Source of the DNA: Forficula auricularia
Taxonomy: Eukaryota; Arthropoda; Insecta; Dermaptera; Forficulidae
Length of the DNA: 64,000 nucleotides
Assembly (NCBI GenBank): GCA_024734495.1
Contig: JALMQS010000102.1
Coordinates: 10,573,140-10,637,139 of the forward strand
Reading direction: 5' to 3'
Made by a program: the position numbers and the translations under genes. The notes under the pieces were generated by a model, which was not told the origin of the DNA, did not search any database, and saw only the letters and a list, made by a program, of their open reading frames with translations. Shown piece by piece: positions 22,101 to 31,100 of the stretch (the first letter of the stretch is position 1; every line of letters starts with the position of its first letter).

Positions 22101-25100
22101 TTTGATTCAATCGCGAATCAAATGTAGGAAATTTTTGTCAAATATTGAGTGAAAATAATATCTGAACTTATATATTTCTAACTTGAAATAATGATTTTAA
22201 ATAAATTTTATAATTTTTCTCATTAATATATCAAAGAATAATTGATAAGATTGGAGTAATTTTTGGAGACGGACTGATAAGTGAATTAAGTGGATATTGA
22301 TGAGGCAGTCCAAAAAAAGAAGAAGATAATTTACACTATCTTTTTATTCATAAAACCGACGTTTCGGAGGATATTCCCTCCTTCAAAACCCTGAAGAAGG
22401 AGGGAATAGCCTCCGAAACGTCGGTTTTATGAATAAAAAGATAGTGTAAATTATCTTCTTCTTTTTTGGACTGCCTCATCAATATCCACTTAATAATTGA
22501 TAAATCAATGAGAATTATTTTGACCGCGCTTATTTGAAAAAGATATTTGTCGCGAGACTACTGCGGATTACGCTATTGGAGTCTGCGGAGTCTTAAGTCT
22601 GTACCAAGAGATAAAAATATATGATCCACTTAGCCACAATCCAACGCCATTTCGCGTATATCCCGCTAGACATTCGGACGGATCACCAAGTGAATTTGGT
22701 AGAGTATGGCCAAGTATTGTAATCGTGCATGAGAAAAGTGTTTCGTTTTTTGGAAATATCTAAAAAACGACTTAAATTATTTTGATAAAAAAAATTGAGC
22801 GAAAGCATGGCATTTTAGTCTACAAAAAAGCTCAAATAAGTAAACACCGAAAAAATTATATTTTACGAGATATTAATGTCTATTAGTACGTTAATAAATT
22901 TTGTGTAGCCTCTGGTTCAAAAATTAGTGGGAATATCAAAACGAAATTTAGACTTTTTATATTGAGATTAAGAACTGATTAGATTTTGGTTGAAATTGAG
23001 CCAAAAATTGTGGAGGTGGGGGGGGGGGGCTCTTAAAAAATTAAATTGATAAAATTTTCAAACTAACAAGACCAAGAAAAATGCAATTTACTATAAAAGG
23101 GACCTATAATAAAAAAAGAGTCATTATTTTTTTCGGGGACCAAAATTGTAGGGGGGAGGTTTAAAAATAGAACTATCAATATAACTCCTAGTAGGCTACG
23201 ATCCCAGCGACCTCAGACCTACGTCATAGTATCAAGCCTAAGATATTTTGTTAAGGTATGTACTATAATAGTTTAGAACCTATGTGTATTAGTTAGCTTG
23301 AGTCAGGGGAGCTTTGGCAGGTAATCGTTGCCTGAGAGGTGAAAAAATGTTGCCCAACTACATTATAGTATCAAAGCTAGTTTTTATTTTACCATACAGG
23401 GGGTATGGTCAAGTATTGTAATCCTGCATGAAAAAAGTGTTTTTTTTCCTTCTTTTTTTAGAAATATCTCAAAAACGGCTGAAACTATTTTGATTAAAAA
23501 AATTGAGCGAAACCATGGTATTTCGCTCTACAAAAAAGCTCTAATAAGTGAACATCGAAAAAATTAGATTTTTTGAGATAATAATTGTTTTGTCAAAATG
23601 TCTGTTAGTTAGTCTGTCTGTCTGGTTGGGTGTCCGTTAGTCTGCGCGTTACCAAATTTTTGTGGACGACCTAGCTCAAAAACCAGTGTGAATATCAAAA
23701 ACAAATTTCACACGTAGTTTTGGTCCATTGAGATTAAGAGCTGATTAGATTTTGGTGTATATCGACCCAAAATTAAGGGGGGTGGAGGGGAGGTTAAAAA
23801 TTAAAAATCTAGGCAATTTGAGCAAACTCAACCAAATTTTGTATATTTTGTAATCAGTGGGCCCACAGAAGTCTAAAAATGCAAAAACTAACCGCCCAAA
23901 ATGTGTGTGGGGGGGGGGGTCATTGACCATTTATCAAACACAACCAAATTTTGTATACATAATCAGTGGACCCCAGAAGTCTAAAAATGCAAAAATTAAC
24001 CGCCCAAAATGGGGGGAGGGGGGGGGGTGTATGGTCAAAAAATGAAAATCTTGGCTCTTACAAACTCAACCAAATTTTGTATACATAATCAGTGGGCCCT
24101 CAGGAGTCTAAAAATGCAAAAACTAACCCCCTACATCAGGGCTTCTTAAACTTTTTTCATTCGCGACCCCATTTTGATTTAGAAAAACCCCCAATCATCA
24201 TTTTTACTGGCAAATCAAAAATAAATTTATAGTGAAGCAAATTTTTATAAACATACCTATAATATATAATAATTCAATTAAATCTAAATAATAATGAAAT
24301 AGATCTGCTTGTTTCTTATAAAATAAAAAAAGAGTCAAAAGGGAGTTCATTATTTTCAACATTTGTCTAATTTTTATCTGTATATAATCGCGGCCAATGC
24401 TGAGAACGTAGCTTCACATAAATAATATATATATATATATCTATACAAAATAGCAATTTCGAAATTATTGGAAATTCAATGACCTATATACCTCGAATTC
24501 ACCAAATATTAAAATTTGGCCCTTGCGCATTATAATTTTTTCAGAAGGGTCGGGTTAGGCTAGGTGGTAACTTGTCAGCCTGCTAATCATGTGGACCTGG
24601 GTTCGAATCCGGCTCGAGGCATCCGGCTAAAATTTAACCCCGGGGTAGAGACACATTTTAAAAATAAATAGTATCGTAAATTGACTTGGCTAGAAAGGCC
24701 GAAAAGCCAAATAAAAAAAAAATTCATTGTTTCATTGTCATTGTTGCCCTATGTATCACGACCCCGAAATTCATTGTCACGACCCCAAATGGGGTCGCGA
24801 CCCATAGTTTAAGAAGCACTGCCCTACATGATTATAAATATTAAATATAAGTGAGGGGCCAGGTTGTATGGTAAAGTCAAGTGGATGGCCACATCAGAAC
24901 ACGTCAGCTTATTTAATAGAGTATGTCTTACAGGATAGTATTAGTAACCTACAATTACTAGGGTGCGTCATCTAATATCTCTTAGATAGGATTATGTTCA
25001 ATTATATGTCAGAAGGGTTGTTTTTACCCCTCCGGAATCGAACCTAAGTGTAAAGTTAAAAATCTTATTTCTTTAAAGGACTTTTTATTGAAATATTTCT

Positions 25101-28100
25101 GTTGATATTTGCCAGGTGAATTAATATTATTATATCTTATCGAGTAACGGGATTCTTTCCATTTTCATTTCTCGCTTCAATTGGAGTCGAGATTTCTCCG
25201 AGGCAACATCGACGACCGCCTTACGCCTACCTAAAGGTAAACAACCCTTAATATCAACCCCCCAGTAGGGGGACCTATTTATTAAATTTAATATTTTCAC
25301 CTACTTTTCAATTTAAACTCTTTAATATAATAAAAATAATTTTTATAAAAAAAAAAATAAAACCTACTTCAAAAAAATAATAAAACTCAAAAATAAAATA
25401 AAATGCACTTAAAAGGTATTAAATAATTATCTAATTTAGTTACAACTAAACGACAAAATATTAACATGAAATCACTTTTTGAAGTCGGTGCCAAACATAT
25501 ACATTTTATGAATCAAACTCGACGGATTTTACTTAGTACGTTTGGCGGGTACGCTCCCTTATATAGCTGTTTGGCACCGACTTCAAAAAGTGATTTCATG
25601 TAAATATTTAGTCGTTTAGTTGTAACTAAATTAGATAATTATTTTATACCTTTTAGTGCATTTTATTTTATTTTTGTTGCATTTAATTTTTTGAAGTCGG
25701 TTTTATTTATTTTTTTTATAAAAATTATTTTTCTCTTTTTAGTGATGTTATTAATAGTGACTTAATATAATAATACCATGCATGTATCTCTTAAGAGAAA
25801 GCGTCTGGCGAATGAATCATAATTAATGGACCCCAGAAGTCTAAAAATGCAAAAATTAACCGCCCAAAATGAGGGGGGAGGGGGTGTATGGTCAAAAAAT
25901 GAAAATCTTGGCTCTTGTACCAAACTCAATCAAATTTTGTATACATAATCAGTGGGCCCTCAGGAGTCTAAAAATGCAAAAACTAACCCCCTACATCAGG
26001 GCTTCTTAAACTTTTTCATTCGCGACCCCATTTTGATTTAGAAAAACCCCAATCATCATTTTTACTGGCAAATCAAAAATAAATTTATAGTGAAGCAAAT
26101 TTTTATAAACATACCTATAATATATAATAATTCAATTAAATCTAAATAATAATGAAATAGATCTTGCATGTATCTCGTAAGAGAAAGCGTCTGGCGAATG
26201 AATCAGAAAATGATAATAAAATTCAATTAATAAATATAGAAATTCTCTCAAAACGTTTGCGGGTTTTAAATGAATGTTTTAAGATTGATTTTTTTATAAA
26301 AGATTTTATTTATTATAATTTGGATTATTTGCTCATAAGAATTGGATATTTACGTTAATTCGTCATTGATCATATCATCAGAACTTGACCAAATTAATAT
26401 GGGACCACCCCTAAGGTACCCTCTTTCCAATATAAAAAGAATCATCCAAATCGGTTCATAAACAAAGAAGTTATGCTTGAATAAACATATAAAAAAAGTC
26501 CAATACCAATGAAAAAAAAACCCGGACCAATCAGAAGCTAGACTGAACCTAATGCAAAAAAATCATCAAAATCGGTTCACAATTGGCGAAGATATCAGGT
26601 AACATAGACACAAAAAAAAAATCAATCGAATTGAGAATCTCCTCCTTTTTTGAAGTCGGTTAAAAATCAGAGAAAAAGTTTAAACTTTTTTCAAGACGCG
26701 GTACGCTCTCATTCGTCAAATTTTACTTAGAAATAGAAGTTTGACACAGAGATGTAAATTATTAATTTAATCAATGGGCCAAAATTCAGTATATTTTTGA
26801 ATTGCTACTCATATAACTTATTCATTACTTATATAGCTTAGTGTACCTAGCGAGCGGTCCTATTTTTAACCGACTTCAAAAAAGGAGGAGGTTCTCTATT
26901 CGACTGATTTGTTTTGTGCCTATGTTACCTCATATCTCCGCCAATTGTGAAATTTTATTTTGCATTGGGTTCAGTCTACCTTCCGGTTGGTTCCATTTTT
27001 TTCATAAGTATTAGACCTTTTTTGTTAGGTTTGTTCAGGTCTAACTTCTTTGTTTATGAACCGATTTCGATGATTCTTTTTATATTGGAAAGGGGGTATC
27101 TTAGGGATGGTGTCGTATTAATTTGGTCAAGTTCTGATGATATGATCACTATTAATAACATCACTAAAAAGAGAAAAATAAAATCGACTTCAAAAAAATT
27201 AAATGCAACAAATAAAACACACTAAAAGGTATAAAATAATTATTATCTTATTTAGCCACAACTAAACGACGAAATATTAACATGAAATCACTTTTTGAAG
27301 TCGGTGCCAAACAAACTATACCTATAAGCGAGCGTACCCACCAAACGAAATAAGTAAGATCCGTCGAGTGCGATTCATAAAAGGTATATGTTTGGCACCG
27401 ACTTCAAAAAGTAATTTCATGTTAATACTTCGTCGTTTAGTTGTAACTAAATAAGTTAATAATTATTTTATACCTTTTAGTGTATTTTATTTGTTGCATT
27501 TAATTTTTTTGAAGTCGGTTTTATTTTTTTATTTTTATTTTATTTTATCTACTCTTATTAAACGAGCAAAAATTGTATATTTATTTATATATATATATAT
27601 TTGTATCTTGGTTCTATTTTGAAAACGGCCCTACCGATTTTGATGAAACAAAATCTATTAACAAGTTTTGAGGATGAGAAAACGATCTCGCTAGGTCTGT
27701 ACCTCATCAAAATTCATCTTAATTGATATTTTCTTAATTAAAGTAATTAGTGATAGATGAAAATCTCAATAAAAAAAAAAATGATTTGCCGAATGTCAGA
27801 TTAGAACCTGAGACCTCTTGCATCAGAGGCATAGACTTTGCCAGTAGACCATAGAATTATTTTAAAAATTTTTGCTTTTTACTTTTACTAAAATTAATAT
27901 TTTTGTATTAGACTTTATTATAAGTGTGGAAATAATTGAATATATTATATATAGCTATGCATTTTATAAATAGAATTTATTGAATAAATTGCGGCGCGGC
28001 AAATTTGAAATATGTATAATTGAATTAAGCTGAAAGATAGACAACAATTAATATACTATATATATATTTGTATTTTTTTTTAATTTGAAAACGGCTCTCA

Positions 28101-31100
28101 AATAAAAATCGACCTTTTTATCAGAATTTTAAATTAAAAATAATATTAAAATAAAACTTTTTACTAAAAATAAAAGTTACAAGTACTTACTAATAAAATC
28201 ACAAGAGGTTTTCATCTATTAGATCAGAGATGAATTGTTTATTTTTAATTATATATATAATTGCCCAAGCAAAAATGGGGTTTAATTCAAAACAAAAACT
28301 ACTATGCTCCTCCTCAATCAGCTTAGAAAACAGGAAGTTGCTATTGAAGACATATGTATGGAGCATAGCCATGTACGGGTGTGAAACCTGGACAATTGGA
28401 AAAGCGGAGAGAAAGATATTGGAGGCTTTCGAAATGTGGTGCTACAGAAGAATGATGAATATCAAATGGATGGATAAAATTACAAATGAAGAAGTTCTTG
28501 GAAAAATCGGAGAAAGAAGAACCTTGTGGAAGAGTCTGAAGAAGAGAAGAGGTCAGATGATGGGGCACACACTGAGACATGGGGGACTGCTTAGGGATAT
28601 CTTGGAGGGGGAGGTGGGAAATAAAAGGGGAAGGGGAAGACCCAGATTAGAATATTTCAACCAAATAATTGGGGATATGGGATGCCAGACATTTAGAGAG
28701 GTCAAACAGCTGGCGGGGGACAGAGTCGAGTGGAGACGGATTGTTGCATCAAACCAGTCTTAGGACTGTATACTCAATGATGATGATATCAAAAGGGTTG
28801 TTTTCACAAAGTTTTTTTTTTTTTTTTTTTGGGGGGGGGGGAGTAAAATCGGAAAGTAATATTTTAATGGAGCTTACAAAAAGAAGCGTTTAGCTTTGGT
28901 GCGTTGGCAGGGGATGATGGTTCCTCTTCCTCGTCCTCGTCCTCTTCCCACCAAAGGGAATCATCGGAACTAACGGAAATGTGCTCTACATTGCCCCTGG
29001 CATGCGAGTTGTAGCTACGAATCAGATGGGCCCAAGTGCGCTCTTCGGCCGCCTGGCCCGCTTGTTTCAGCTTCCGCCGCCAATTAGCAAACCAATTACA
29101 GATCTGAAACATCAAATGGAAACATAGTAGACACTTCACTTCACTTCTTCACACTTGCCATTTTATTAAATTGTACCCGGGGGTTTAAAAAATAACATCG
29201 AGAAACTTTAGGAGGTGATTTTCTATAGCTCATTTTAAAACGCATTTATTTCAAAATTCACCAAAAAATAGAAAATACATTTTACTTACGATTTCTTCAT
29301 AATATCTTATTATTATTATTATTATTATTATTAAATTAATTAATTTTTTTATTATAGTAGTACAATTAGAGTGGTCCTTATTTTGGGTATTTTGGAATTT
29401 TTGCGCGGACAAGAGCTCATATGGTTCAAAATAAATAAAAAATAAGCTGACGTGTTCTGATGTGGCCACCCACTTGACTTTACCTTACAACCTGGCCCCT
29501 CAATTATATTTAATATTTAATAAAATTATTTATATTCATGTAGGGGAGGTGGGTTAGTTTTTGCATTTTTAAACTCCTGGGGCCCACTGATTATGTATAC
29601 AAAATTTGGTTGAGTTTGGTCAAATAGCCTAGATTTTTAATTTTTTTTAACCCCCCCCCCCCCCACCTTAATTTGAGGTCGATATGTACCAAAATCTAAT
29701 CAGCTCCTAATCTCAATGAACGGACCAAAACTACGTGAGAAATTTGGTTTCGATATTCACACTAGTTTTTGAGCAAGCTCGTCCACAAAAATTTGCTAAC
29801 GCACAGAGTAACTAACTAACAAACAGACAACCAGACAGACTAACAGACATTTCGTCAAAACAATTATTATCTCAAAAAATATAATTTTTTCGATGTTCAC
29901 TTATTAGAGATTTTTTGTAGAGCGAAATGCCCTGGTTTCGCTCAATTTTTTTTAATCAAAACAGTTTCAGCCATTTTTGAGATATTTCGAAAAAAAACAC
30001 GTTTATCATGCCTACCATGTATGGTAAAGTAAATAAACTAGCTTTGATACGATAACGTAGTTAAGTAACACCGGTTACGTATACAAAAATTGGTTGAGTT
30101 TGTTAAATGCAACAAGATTATCATATTATGACCCTATTTCAGTCGGTTAGTATTTAAATTTTAACTTATGGGTCCCACTGCTTATGTATACAAAATTTGG
30201 CTAAATTTGCTCAAACGGCCTGTATTTTTAATATTTAACACACACCAACCCCTTACTTTTAAAGTCGGTATGCCAAAATCTAATCAGCCTATAATCTCAA
30301 TGGACCAAAACTACGTGTGAAATTTGGTTTCCATATTCCCACTAGTTTTGAGCTAGATCGTCCACAAAAGATTTGGCAACGCACAGATTCACAAACAGGT
30401 AATCATGTCTGGCTACCAGACATTTTGACAAAACAGTTATTATTTCGATAAGTATAATTATTTCAATGTTCACTTGTTAGAGCTTTTTTGTAACTGCAAC
30501 GTCAGATTTCAATAATTATTTTTATACCAAAATAGTTTCAGCTGTATTTTATATATTTTGTTAAAAAGAAGCATTTAAAAACACTTTTTCATGGACAAGT
30601 CGGTTATTATTTTTCGATTAATATAATTTTTATTTGTTCTCTTGTTAGTGATGTTATGTACACTGCAACGTGATTATATCACTCAGATACTTTTTGACCA
30701 AATTAATATGACAGCCATCCCTAAGACACCCCTTTCGGATAAAAAAAGAACCATACGAAATCGGTTCATAAACAAAGAGGTTAGGTCTAAACAAACCTAA
30801 TAAAAAAGGTCTAATACCTATGGAAAAAAATCGACTAAAAATGGGACCAATCGGAGAGCGAGACTGGGCCCAATGCAAAAAATTTCAAAATCGGTTGACA
30901 ATTGGCGGAGATATGAGGGTAACATAGGCACAAAAAAGAGAAAAAACGAAAAAAAAAACGTTCAATCGAATAGAGAACCTCCTCCTTTTTTGAAGTCGGT
31001 TAAAAACTAGCTTTGATACTATAACGTAGTTGGGTAACACTGGTTATGTATACAAAATTTGGTTGAGTTTGTTAAATGACCAAGATTATCATTTTTTGAC

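Larger units (their letters stand above)
22200..22740 (+). repeat. Repeat J, split by a hammerhead element
   Basis: 22200-22248 and 22504-22740 match 53470-53700 (TTGACCGC, GAGACTACTGC, TATTGGAGTC, CGGATCACC). Confidence 0.6.

Noticed and set aside
26914..27225. 103-codon frame with hydrophobic start
   Set aside because: It lies wholly in the CCGACTTC repeat; other copies of the same sequence are closed by stops.
27782..27862. Possible functional tRNA gene on the - strand
   Set aside because: B box has a mismatch, acceptor stem does not pair, and an A run follows; better read as a SINE head.
28864..29139. Treating the homeobox fragment as a single-exon gene starting at the Met near 29139
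   Set aside because: The Met lies before a clear acceptor; joining at 29103 to exon A restores a full homeodomain.
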